Shown here: positions 25,552 to 35,300 of the stretch, in pieces
Layout of the letters: the number at the start of each line of letters is the position of its first letter
How positions within the stretch are numbered: position 1 is the first letter of the stretch
Assembly: GCA_013178225.1 (NCBI GenBank)
Contig: JABLXE010000009.1
Location: 1-64,000 of the forward strand
Reading direction: 5' to 3'
Length of the DNA: 64,000 nucleotides
Source: Methanotrichaceae archaeon
GTDB taxonomy: Archaea > Halobacteriota > Methanosarcinia > Methanotrichales > Methanotrichaceae
The notes under the pieces: model-generated
The model's input: the letters and a program-made list of their open reading frames with translations, nothing else
What the model was told of the DNA's origin: nothing
Databases searched by the model: none
Translations under genes and position numbers: made by a program

Positions 25552-27060
25552 ATGCTAAGTTATACGGGCCATCCTTTAGTTGATGTAGGCGCAGCAACGA
25601 TCCTCGCCTTTCGCAAAAAAACTATGATCTCTGATTTGACCGAATCAGATCTCGATAAGATGGCAGATTATATATCAAGAGAGTATGTGGTAAACCCGCT
25701 TAAGTCATTTTTAACTGTGGCTTTTCCGAACTCAGGTTTTACTCAGCCGGCGTTTGAGAAAAATCCAGAAAAGCGGGTTGATTATGCTAGACGTGTTACG
25801 AGAAGCTTCCATGATGATATGAATTCTGGTCACAATAGGTGCGTGTTTACCGGAGGTCCAACTGTAAGCATAGCTTTGAGTGATAAGAAGGGATATCCTC
25901 AGGGGAGAGTATTCCGGCAACATGTCCCACTGCTCTTGGGAGAAAATCAAATTAACTTTTTCGCAAATGGTAATAGTGGTCTGCCAATTTCGGGAAAAGC
26001 TCTTTTGTGCATTCAAGCCATGCCCCTAGGGTGCGCTAAATGCGGTGGAAAGCTTCTAGCAGTCCACTCCGATAATGCGGAAATAATTGAGAAGTTCGCC
26101 AAGAAGTTTCTGCAAGAAAATCGGAGCCGTATCGAGCTAGCCCATCAAGCAAACGAAAGCAAGCTTAAGGAATTTGGCTCGGCAAGAACTGTCATAATTG
26201 ATACACTCCTTGAAGCCGATGAAGAAATGCGGATTGCAAAAGAAGACGATCAACCTGCCTCGATAACAGCCTACCATTTCAGTAATAGTGGTCAATCAAA
26301 TGCTCTCGACTCCCGCAATCCACCACTTGAGATATACTATTTGCCTATGGAACTTTTAGACTTCTTGGCCGCGATAAAGAATCCTGACTATAGGGATGAA
26401 TGGAGCGCGATAGTTCAGCGTGCCTGGAGATTATATCCGTCAAAAAAAGCAAAGAAAAGTAAAGGTGCATCCGATGATGATAATATTGCGAAAAGAAATT
26501 ACCTCTACGAGGACCTTTTCCGGTTACCTCAAGACGCACATAGATTTTTGCGGAGTTATTTCTTGCGCATGCCAATAAAAAATACTTCAAATGATGATCC
26601 GAGGCGCGCCTATTCACTAAAGGGTGACGCAGGCTTAATTTCGTGGAAACTTACTGAACTATTCCTGAATAGGGTGATGGATGTGAAAGAAAGCCGAATA
26701 AATCTCATCCGGGAAATCGGCGATAAATTAGCTGATTATGTGAATGAGGAGAACGATAAGAAATTTTTCTCTATATTCTACGGCGAGCAAGGCAGGTATG
26801 ATGTGCTAAGAAATGCGCTCATTCGAGTAAACCATAACAGACTCAAGCAAGGAAAACCTCCGATTATAAGATTCGATCCTTTTATTGAGGTATTTGAAGA
26901 TCCAGACGAGAGAGGAAGGTCTAATTGGCGTCTTGCAAGAGATCTCGTCCTTATTCGCATGATCGAGCGGCTCTATGATCTTAAATGGATAGATAAGCAT
27001 GTGGACTCGCTTCCTGAAACACGCGAGGATGCATCCCAAGATGAATCGCAAATAATATAG
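25552..27060 (+). CDS. cas8: Type I-B effector large subunit Cas8 (Cst1-like)
   Basis: This large subunit of the Cascade-like surveillance complex recognises the PAM and recruits Cas3. The protein has 502 residues. The opening LSYTGHPLVDVGAATILAF and FLTVAFPNSGFTQPAF match the Cst1 (Cas8b1, CXXC-CXXC) family of subtype I-B/Tneap. The first expected CxxC appears as RCVFTGGPTV with one Cys missing; the second is present as GCAKCGGKLLA. It heads the plus-strand effector operon cas8-cas7-cas5-cas3. Base use is more AT-rich than cas1 or cas6. Confidence 0.85.
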   Translation: MLSYTGHPLVDVGAATILAFRKKTMISDLTESDLDKMADYISREYVVNPLKSFLTVAFPNSGFTQPAFEKNPEKRVDYARRVTRSFHDDMNSGHNRCVFTGGPTVSIALSDKKGYPQGRVFRQHVPLLLGENQINFFANGNSGLPISGKALLCIQAMPLGCAKCGGKLLAVHSDNAEIIEKFAKKFLQENRSRIELAHQANESKLKEFGSARTVIIDTLLEADEEMRIAKEDDQPASITAYHFSNSGQSNALDSRNPPLEIYYLPMELLDFLAAIKNPDYRDEWSAIVQRAWRLYPSKKAKKSKGASDDDNIAKRNYLYEDLFRLPQDAHRFLRSYFLRMPIKNTSNDDPRRAYSLKGDAGLISWKLTELFLNRVMDVKESRINLIREIGDKLADYVNEENDKKFFSIFYGEQGRYDVLRNALIRVNHNRLKQGKPPIIRFDPFIEVFEDPDERGRSNWRLARDLVLIRMIERLYDLKWIDKHVDSLPETREDASQDESQII

Positions 27061-27073
27061 AAGGATGGAATTC

Positions 27074-28162
27074 ATGACATACGTAACTGGATTATTCTTG
27101 ATTGATGCCAATGCATCGGCACTAAACAACCTGGGTTCTATTGAAGGTGAACGCTATGATAACAGCACAGGTGTTAAGGTAATTAGAGCCAATAATTCGT
27201 TTTATCCCTATGTCTCGGCTCAATCATTCAGATATTGGCTGCGACAGACTCTTCAGCAAGGTGATTTCGGCTGGAAGGCTGCCCCAATTTACAGAGAAGA
27301 AAAAATCGCATACACCGATGCAAATCCGATTGAATGGTGGGACGACGATATATTTGGTTATATGCGGGCACCTTCAAAAAAAGAATCAGCAAAAGCTAAA
27401 AGGGATGCCGACACCTCACGGGACGGAGAGACAGAAACCACAGATACTATTACGCGTGCATCGCCTTTTCGAGTGAGCACACTCGTTTCAATTGCACCTC
27501 TTAGACCTACAACTGATTTTGGAGTCATGTCAAGGCATGAAGGCGACCCAGTGCCCCATGAGCATCAGTTCTACCACACCACTCTTCAGGGATTATTCTC
27601 CCTGAATCTAAAGGCCACCGGAACTTTTTGGTATAAGAAGAAAACAGGTTTTCGCAACCTAGATGATATAAGAATTGGAATTGCAAAAGAAAAAAAGCTT
27701 GAAGATTTGAAGGAAGAGAAAGCCTATAGACTGCCAAAGGAGCAACGATTGCAGAGATTGACAGCTCTATTTCAAGGCATGGCTCAATTAGAGGGAGGCG
27801 CTAAGCAGGCACTTCATTATACAGATGTCTCTCCTGTAGTTGTAATCATGGCAGTGACAAAAGGTGGAAACCACATATTCAGTCATGCAATAAATGCAAC
27901 TAGTGATGGATTGCCCCGGATAAATCTCGAAGCACTAAAAGAAGCCTTACGTGTCTTTAACGAAGAAATTCTTTCCGATATCTTCATAGGATGGGTCAAA
28001 GGCTATGCCGAGGAGGAACGAGCTAGACTTGATGCATTTATTGAAACGCCAGAAGCAAGAACTGACAGCGGGAAAACAATACGAATAGGTCATCCACGCG
28101 AATCTTTCCTGACTTTCATTGATGAAATGAATATGTCAAATAATGCGTCATGGCTTGAATAA
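27074..28162 (+). CDS. cas7: Type I-B effector backbone Cas7 (Cst2/DevR-like)
   Basis: Cas7 forms the helical backbone that coats the crRNA spacer. Of the 362 residues, the start MTYVTGLFLIDANASALNN and YPYVSAQSFRYWLRQTLQ are characteristic of Cst2/DevR, followed by the glycine-rich RRM region and SVLVSIAPLRPTTDFGVMSR-like segments. The second ATG (27074) is preferred because AAGGATGGAATTC provides a ribosome site; an in-frame ATG at 27065 is too close to it. The gene is 4-13 bp after cas8 and 11 bp before cas5. Confidence 0.9.
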   Translation: MTYVTGLFLIDANASALNNLGSIEGERYDNSTGVKVIRANNSFYPYVSAQSFRYWLRQTLQQGDFGWKAAPIYREEKIAYTDANPIEWWDDDIFGYMRAPSKKESAKAKRDADTSRDGETETTDTITRASPFRVSTLVSIAPLRPTTDFGVMSRHEGDPVPHEHQFYHTTLQGLFSLNLKATGTFWYKKKTGFRNLDDIRIGIAKEKKLEDLKEEKAYRLPKEQRLQRLTALFQGMAQLEGGAKQALHYTDVSPVVVIMAVTKGGNHIFSHAINATSDGLPRINLEALKEALRVFNEEILSDIFIGWVKGYAEEERARLDAFIETPEARTDSGKTIRIGHPRESFLTFIDEMNMSNNASWLE

Positions 28163-28173
28163 GGAGAAAAGAA

Positions 28174-28920
28174 ATGCAGGTGCTGAAAGTGGTAGCGGAA
28201 GGAGTAACCACCTCCTTTCGTTATCCTCATTTCATGCTAGGAATTCACCCGACTTTTGAGCTTCCTCCACCAGCTACTATCTATGGTCATATCTGCAGCA
28301 CTCTAGGTGAATGGGTGAGCCCTGAAGGAGTAGAATTTGCCTATCATTTTACGCATGAGGGAGCTTTTGATGATGTAGAGCACGTTCACGTAGTGGCAAC
28401 ATCAACTGGGAACCTCCCTGGAACCAAAACGCCAAAGGTCTTGGAAGGCGCGATAAATCCTTTTAAAAGGAGGATGCTCTTCAAGCCGAAGCTTGTTCTA
28501 TATATTAATAAACCGCAATGGGAATCGGCGTTTAAGAGCCCGTATTACCCAGTAGTTCTCGGCCGGTCACAAGACCTTTTTTCATATACAAGCATCGAGG
28601 TCATTGAATTGGAAAAAAGATCCCAGGCTTACTTTGAACACACTCTCGCGCCTTATGGAATGCTCCTAAGAATGGGGAAGGGATATGCAACATTGATGCC
28701 TCGCTATATTGATTATGCCAATAATAGGGAGCCAACATTTTCCCGATATATTGCCTTAACTAGAAGAATAGACAGCACAGATTTCATCAAATACGATAGC
28801 GAACCCAAGGATGCTAATTTCCTTATCGATCCAACATCCCCTAAGATAGGCGGCGCTCATATGGGCTTATGGTTCCATTCTTTTATTGGAGAATACAATG
28901 ATACCCCAAGCATGGCCTGA
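28174..28920 (+). CDS. cas5: Type I-B effector Cas5
   Basis: Cas5 is the RAMP subunit that holds the crRNA 5' handle. The 248-residue protein begins VLKVVAEGVTTSFRYPHFMLG, the usual first strand and glycine-rich loop, followed by PPPATIYGHICSTLGEWV, the conserved helix of Cas5 proteins. The C-terminal part is less conserved. It is preceded by GGAGAAAAGAA. Its 3' end overlaps the start of cas3 by 23 bp, so the operon is compact. Confidence 0.9.
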   Translation: MQVLKVVAEGVTTSFRYPHFMLGIHPTFELPPPATIYGHICSTLGEWVSPEGVEFAYHFTHEGAFDDVEHVHVVATSTGNLPGTKTPKVLEGAINPFKRRMLFKPKLVLYINKPQWESAFKSPYYPVVLGRSQDLFSYTSIEVIELEKRSQAYFEHTLAPYGMLLRMGKGYATLMPRYIDYANNREPTFSRYIALTRRIDSTDFIKYDSEPKDANFLIDPTSPKIGGAHMGLWFHSFIGEYNDTPSMA

Positions 28921-31273
28921 TGATTCCGAAAATATCTGGGCGAAGAGCGCATCTAAAGGCCAGAACGAAAAACCAGAGACTTTGGCTCTACACACCTGGA
29001 GCGTCCTTGAAAGATTAGGGGACCTTATCCGATTGCGTCCAATGCTGCCTGAAGAAATCAGCTTTCCTCCTCTTTGGAACTGCCTTTTTTGGGCATGCCT
29101 CTTGCATGATTTTGGAAAGGCCGCAGAGGGCTTTCAGGCAATGCTTAGGGGAGGAGCACGTTGGTCTCATCGTCACGAAGTATTTTCTCTTGCATTTCTT
29201 GATTGGATCGGAGAGGCGCTATCAGACGATGAGCGTAAATGGGTGGCTGCGGCGATTGTGTCTCATCATAAAGATGCTAAGGAAATTCAATTGGCATATA
29301 CCGAGAGAGGCGATCCTGGAAATAAAGTTCTCGCGCAGAGATTGGGTGAGATAGATGAATCAAGAATGATTGCTCTGTGGAATTGGATCAATGAGTGCCA
29401 GAACGCCTGGATAGAATGTTTAAACCTCACAGATAGTGGCATTAAATTAGCAAATTTGAAGCCGAAATCAGAATCAATTGACTTAATTAAAAAAAATGGT
29501 GCCGATAATATCAGAAAATGGCTGAATGAATATCAGCGTTTTGTCAGAAAAATTAATAGGAGTGCAGATTCGGCATTAATAATAGGATCGATTGTCCTTC
29601 GAGGCCATATCACCTCCTCAGACCATCTCGCATCTGCCCATACCGGAGACTTGCCCTCTTCGAAATTATCCGATCCGGAAAAACTGCTGGAGAGATGGAG
29701 CATAGCTTCAGGTCTATCCTACAGACCATACAATCATCAGTCCGACTGCATAAAGACCAAAGGTTCTGCTGTTTTAATGGCTCCCACAGGGAGCGGGAAA
29801 ACAGAGGCATCATTGCTTTGGGCGGTCTCACAAGCTGAAAAAGACAAACCCGTTCCTAGGCTCTATTATACATTGCCCTTTCAAGCAAGCATGAATGCCA
29901 TGTATGATCGACTGAATGATGCTGATTCGGGTGCTTTTCCCGGCCAGGTCGGGCTTGAACACAGCAGAAGCACTATAGCATACTATCGAAGCCTCCTCGA
30001 CGACCATCCTGAAAAAGCTGCAAAACATGCAAAACGTTTAAGCAACCTTGCACGGCTAAATTATTATCCTGTTCGCGTGTTGAGTCCATACCAGATTCTC
30101 AAAGCACCCTATCGCCTGAAAGGGTATGAATCTCTGCTTTCTGACTGCTTTGATGCTGTATTTATTTTAGATGAAGTCCATGCTTACGAGGCCAAAAGAT
30201 TAGCATTGATACTTGCTACCGTGAAATATCTGCGAAAGAATTTTGGAGCAAAGTTTTTCGTCATGTCGGCAACTCTGCCAAAATTATTACGGGAGCAACT
30301 GAAGGGCGCTCTGGGTGATTTTTCGCTTTTGCGGGCGTCATCCGATCTTTATTCCAAATTTGAGCGCCACCGCCTCTTGTTGAGGGATGGCGACCTAACG
30401 GCCCCTGCTGCTTTGAATGAAATCGCTGATGCATTTCGAAAAGATCAATCCGTACTAGTATGTTGCAATACTGTAAGAAGGGCGCAAGATGTATTTATTG
30501 AGCTTCAAAAGAGGCTCGCTCAAGTGGGCGAGATTGTATTGCTTCATGGTCGCTTCAATGGCAAGGACCGTTTAGCCAAGGAAAAAACTGTGAGAAATGC
30601 AACGGGATCTAAATCGGTAAAAAGAAAGCCAATCCTATTAGTTGCTACTCAGGTTGTAGAAGTCAGTTTGGATATCGATCTAGATGTCGTTTACACAGAT
30701 CCAGCCCCCCTTGAGGCATTGCTGCAAAGGTTCGGCAGAGTAAATCGCCGTAGATTGAAGGAAATTGCAGATGTTCATGTATTTAGAGAACCGGCCGATG
30801 GACAAAGGATTTATAGCGAAGAACTTGTGCGCTCTTCTCTGGCAGTTCTTGAAAAGAATAACAATAACGTTATTGATGAATCTAAGATATCGTCTTGGCT
30901 TGATGAAGTATACACAGAGAAAATAGCAGAGAAATGGAAACAAGAATATCAAGATGCATACGAAGAGTTCTGGAATAATACAATTCTAAACCTGAGAGCC
31001 TTTAATTCAGACGAAAGCCTTGAAGAAGCATTCTACCGGGCATTCGATAGCATAGAAGTCTTGCCATCGAGAATGATGGATGTGTATCAGAAAGCTGTCG
31101 AAGATAATCCGCTTGAAGCCAGCCAATTGCTTGTCTCGATTCGATGGAACCAATATGTGCAATTGGCGCGGATAGGATCGTCCTATCTCGATAAGGAACG
31201 AAAAGTCCATGTGGTAAATGCGCATTACGATTCTGAATTTGGTCTCGATTTAAGGCAAAAAGGGGAGGAATGA
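28898..31273 (+). CDS. cas3: CRISPR nuclease-helicase Cas3 (HD-DExH fusion)
   Basis: Cas3 is recruited by Cascade to degrade target DNA. The N-terminal HD nuclease shows LALHTWSVLERL, CLLHDFGKAAEGF, RHEVFSLAFL and VSHHKDAK. The superfamily 2 helicase follows: AVLMAPTGSGKTEASLL (Walker A), VFILDEVHAYEAKRL (DEVH), FFVMSATLPKLL (SAT), and ATQVVEVSLDIDLDVVYTD with ALLQRFGRVNRR (motif VI). All catalytic motifs are intact, so the system should be interference-competent. The start at ATG 28898 overlaps cas5; an in-frame TTG at 28886 is less likely. Confidence 0.95.
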   Translation: MIPQAWPDDSENIWAKSASKGQNEKPETLALHTWSVLERLGDLIRLRPMLPEEISFPPLWNCLFWACLLHDFGKAAEGFQAMLRGGARWSHRHEVFSLAFLDWIGEALSDDERKWVAAAIVSHHKDAKEIQLAYTERGDPGNKVLAQRLGEIDESRMIALWNWINECQNAWIECLNLTDSGIKLANLKPKSESIDLIKKNGADNIRKWLNEYQRFVRKINRSADSALIIGSIVLRGHITSSDHLASAHTGDLPSSKLSDPEKLLERWSIASGLSYRPYNHQSDCIKTKGSAVLMAPTGSGKTEASLLWAVSQAEKDKPVPRLYYTLPFQASMNAMYDRLNDADSGAFPGQVGLEHSRSTIAYYRSLLDDHPEKAAKHAKRLSNLARLNYYPVRVLSPYQILKAPYRLKGYESLLSDCFDAVFILDEVHAYEAKRLALILATVKYLRKNFGAKFFVMSATLPKLLREQLKGALGDFSLLRASSDLYSKFERHRLLLRDGDLTAPAALNEIADAFRKDQSVLVCCNTVRRAQDVFIELQKRLAQVGEIVLLHGRFNGKDRLAKEKTVRNATGSKSVKRKPILLVATQVVEVSLDIDLDVVYTDPAPLEALLQRFGRVNRRRLKEIADVHVFREPADGQRIYSEELVRSSLAVLEKNNNNVIDESKISSWLDEVYTEKIAEKWKQEYQDAYEEFWNNTILNLRAFNSDESLEEAFYRAFDSIEVLPSRMMDVYQKAVEDNPLEASQLLVSIRWNQYVQLARIGSSYLDKERKVHVVNAHYDSEFGLDLRQKGEE

Positions 31274-31280
31274 TCCTCCC

Positions 31281-32285
31281 TCATATCTCGATCTCATACA
31301 GCCCGTTGCCGAAGGTGGCCATCTTGCCCACGTGGATGAGCCTGCCCAGTTCCAGCAGCGCCATCACGTCCCTGGAGAACTCGCCGTAGTATTTAATCTC
31401 CCCTTTGAAGAACGGCGGAAGCTGCTGTTTCTTGATCTTCTGTTTGTGAAAGTACCTCTGTGCCCGAACATCCTTGGTGCTCGCGCTGACTGCGCTCACT
31501 TCCCGGCACTCCCCGAGCAGAGCCAAGGCTTTCTCATGGTCGTAGAGCATCCCCGATCCGAAGAACTCCGCTAGGGCATTGGCCCGGAAGAGCAGTCTTG
31601 AAATCAGGCCGCGGAAGGTAGGAGTGGCTGTGAACCTGTCGCCCTCCTTGATCTGGGCGGGTGTGAGAAAGCGCACCGTCAAATCCCCCCTGTGCTCGGT
31701 GCAGGCATTGAGCGTCTCCTGAAAACGGATGGTAACTGCGCGATTGTAGACAGTATCCCCGCAGAATATATTGTTGCGCATTCCATAACCTATACTGTCC
31801 ACCGCCTGTAGGGCAAATCTTCCATAGCCCAGACGGTAACCTCGGCTCATACCGCTCTCGCCCAGATTTCGCAGGGCCAACAGGAAGTATGGCAGGAATT
31901 CAACGCCCTTTCCGATTAGTGTGAAATTGAAGACGGCCTCAGATCCTGCGCTATGCCTTCCGGGTGCAGGCGGATCAAATACGAAGGGCCTTGGAATGTC
32001 GCTTTGCTTTCTCAGAACTTTCGCTCCCGGCGAGGGGCTGCTGTTGAAGAAGTAGTCGTAAACACAGACTGAACGAAGCGAGCAGTCGCTGCAGCTCTCT
32101 GAACTTTTTTCTGGACTGTCAGACTCAGAACACGGGCCGGATTCCGTTCCCCTGATGGTGCAGACCAACGCCCGCAGGTGGGCTCCAAAGCCACTTCTCA
32201 AGGTGTTACCTGACCAGTAGGAAAGGTCGGCGTCCGAGTCGAATCTTATCCTGGCCTCGAACTGGGACAGAGTGAGGTCGCCCAT
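31281..32285 (-). CDS. cas6: CRISPR RNA endoribonuclease Cas6
   Basis: Cas6 cuts the array transcript within repeats. This 334-residue protein is of the DUF2276-type Cas6 family. The N-terminal ferredoxin fold starts LSQFEARIRFDSDADL, a zinc-like knot follows (ESCSDCSLRSVCVYDYF) and the C-terminal RAMP domain ends in the Gly-rich GRLIHVGKMATFGNGLYEIEI typical of the family. The late loop FFKGEIKYYGEFS is also Cas6-like. It is convergent with cas3 (7 bp apart) and lies 62 bp from the first repeat, reading away from the array. Confidence 0.9.
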   Translation of the reverse strand: MGDLTLSQFEARIRFDSDADLSYWSGNTLRSGFGAHLRALVCTIRGTESGPCSESDSPEKSSESCSDCSLRSVCVYDYFFNSSPSPGAKVLRKQSDIPRPFVFDPPAPGRHSAGSEAVFNFTLIGKGVEFLPYFLLALRNLGESGMSRGYRLGYGRFALQAVDSIGYGMRNNIFCGDTVYNRAVTIRFQETLNACTEHRGDLTVRFLTPAQIKEGDRFTATPTFRGLISRLLFRANALAEFFGSGMLYDHEKALALLGECREVSAVSASTKDVRAQRYFHKQKIKKQQLPPFFKGEIKYYGEFSRDVMALLELGRLIHVGKMATFGNGLYEIEI

Positions 32286-32347
32286 AGAAGTGGGGTGTTT
32301 TCAAGAGTAGTAAAATATTGCGGAGAGGGTAAGGCCAGAGCCCGCGG

Positions 32348-35300
32348 CTTTCAGTTCCCTTTTTATCGGGATAGGCTTTGCGACCTGAAAATAGAGCGGA
32401 ACAAAGGTCATGCCCCTGAAAGCTTTCAGTTCCCTTTTTATCGGGATAGGCTTTGCGACTAAACGGAGCGGGCAGCGTTCGCCTTTGCGCTCTCTCTCCT
32501 TTCAGTTCCCTTTTTATCGGGATAGGCTTTGCGACGTTGACAAGGACGCCGCCGCTGCTGGAAATTGGCTCTTTCAGTTCCCTTTTTATCGGGATAGGCT
32601 TTGCGACGACACATGACGGCCACTATGGGTGGGGCCTGGGCGATGTTCTTTCAGTTCCCTTTTTATCGGGATAGGCTTTGCGACGTTGCACGGGGCATCA
32701 GATCCGCACCACCTGCAGGACTTTCAGTTCCCTTTTTATCGGGATAGGCTTTGCGACTCGGCCACGTCCTGCGTGATGCTGCCGGCCTGCACGGCATCTT
32801 TCAGTTCCCTTTTTATCGGGATAGGCTTTGCGACATCCGCCATGTACTTCAGCGCCCTCCGGAGGTTCGATTCTTTCAGTTCCCTTTTTATCGGGATAGG
32901 CTTTGCGACAAAGGCTCTACCCGCAGGCCACTCAACCGGCTAGAGGATCAAGCTTTCAGTTCCCTTTTTATCGGGATAGGCTTTGCGACTTGACTCGGCT
33001 GTCATGTACTTCGGCACCGGGAAAGACGCTTTCAGTTCCCTTTTTATCGGGATAGGCTTTGCGACGCTGATCTTCGCCCCGATTCCAGGCAGTTTTATGT
33101 TATCTTTCAGTTCCCTTTTTATCGGGATAGGCTTTGCGACACATGAGGGCAAAATCTCTCATGCTACAAAATGGCAATTCTTTCAGTTCCCTTTTTATCG
33201 GGATAGGCTTTGCGACCCAGGTCACACGGTGGACATGGAGAGCGGCTTTGCGGTTCCGTCTTTCAGTTCCCTTTTTATCGGGATAGGCTTTGCGACGCAC
33301 AGGCGTCTCCAGGATCGCCCGGAAGACCATCCAGCCTTTCAGTTCCCTTTTTATCGGGATAGGCTTTGCGACCTTATCGTGGTCCAGAGCTGGCCGTGCC
33401 CCTCTCCTGCTCTTTCAGTTCCCTTTTTATCGGGATAGGCTTTGCGACGAAAGTTTAGGCTCCTGGATGGGAGGCCCGAGTTCCCTTTCAGTTCCCTTTT
33501 TATCGGGATAGGCTTTGCGACTCGTCCTGGGCAGACGGGCCAGATTGGGTCGTCCACTTTCAGTTCCCTTTTTATCGGGATAGGCTTTGCGACCGAGATG
33601 CAAAGCTATCTCAGAATCATTGCATCCCTCTCTTTCAGTTCCCTTTTTATCGGGATAGGCTTTGCGACTATCATGTCAACTATATCTATGCCGCTATGCT
33701 TTTCTTTCAGTTCCCTTTTTATCGGGATAGGCTTTGCGACGAAATGAGCGAGGCTCGAACGATGATACAGCCATCGCCTTTCAGTTCCCTTTTTATCGGG
33801 ATAGGCTTTGCGACTCCCAAAGAGATCCGGGTATGCCCGCCGGGTAGTCCACCTTTCAGTTCCCTTTTTATCGGGATAGGCTTTGCGACGAGCCGAAGAT
33901 CCGCTCTAAGTTCGTCCCTGTGGACTTTCAGTTCCCTTTTTATCGGGATAGGCTTTGCGACTCGGATTCGGCATCATCCCAAATATTCAGGATCAAGTCT
34001 TTCAGTTCCCTTTTTATCGGGATAGGCTTTGCGACCGGGCGAAGTCGTGGCCCGGTGCCTGGGCAAAGGCCGCTTTCAGTTCCCTTTTTATCGGGATAGG
34101 CTTTGCGACAGCCCATCGCTGGAGCTGGCTGGCGGTTGGGAAAACTTTCAGTTCCCTTTTTATCGGGATAGGCTTTGCGACGGTATAGCATCAGCGACTG
34201 TACTCAATGATGAGGATCCTTTCAGTTCCCTTTTTATCGGGATAGGCTTTGCGACCCCTGGTGGCTCAGAGGCGACTGCCGCCCACCAGCACGGCTTTCA
34301 GTTCCCTTTTTATCGGGATAGGCTTTGCGACTGGAAGTTCAACCGGGATATCAAACCCAAACTAACCGACTTTCAGTTCCCTTTTTATCGGGATAGGCTT
34401 TGCGACGATATTAATGATGTTCGTGCATTCCTTCTATATACTTTCAGTTCCCTTTTTATCGGGATAGGCTTTGCGACAGCACAGGCCGACCTGGATGCTG
34501 CGTTCTTGGCGCACTTTCAGTTCCCTTTTTATCGGGATAGGCTTTGCGACATTGCAGCAGACAAGACGCCAGAAGCCGCAGATAGACCTTTCAGTTCCCT
34601 TTTTATCGGGATAGGCTTTGCGACGGCCGTGCATAGCGCAGCGCAAATGGCCGGGATTCTGGCCTTTCAGTTCCCTTTTTATCGGGATAGGCTTTGCGAC
34701 AAATCCATTTCGCGAGGGTTGAAGCGGTCCTCAATTTCTTTCAGTTCCCTTTTTATCGGGATAGGCTTTGCGACGCAAGAAACATCTCCTGCCAAGAGGC
34801 GTCAATGTCTGGTCTTTCAGTTCCCTTTTTATCGGGATAGGCTTTGCGACATCAGCGTGTCGGCCCGGCCCACGTAGAGCTTCTCTTTCAGTTCCCTTTT
34901 TATCGGGATAGGCTTTGCGACGCGGATCGATCACCTCGGCCGTCCTGACTCTGGATGACTTTCAGTTCCCTTTTTATCGGGATAGGCTTTGCGACAGAAC
35001 AATTCTCTAAAGGCTTCTATCGAGTTGGACACTTTCAGTTCCCTTTTTATCGGGATAGGCTTTGCGACTCGGCGAGGTGTTCGGGATCGTCACCCGGCGG
35101 ATTGTGGACTTTCAGTTCCCTTTTTATCGGGATAGGCTTTGCGACTATAGACTAAACGCGCCAAATAGCATATTATAATATCTTGCTTTCAGTTCCCTTT
35201 TTATCGGGATAGGCTTTGCGACCTTTATATTCCTTTGAGTCTATGATTCTCTGAACGTCCCTTTCAGTTCCCTTTTTATCGGGATAGGCTTTGCGACCGG

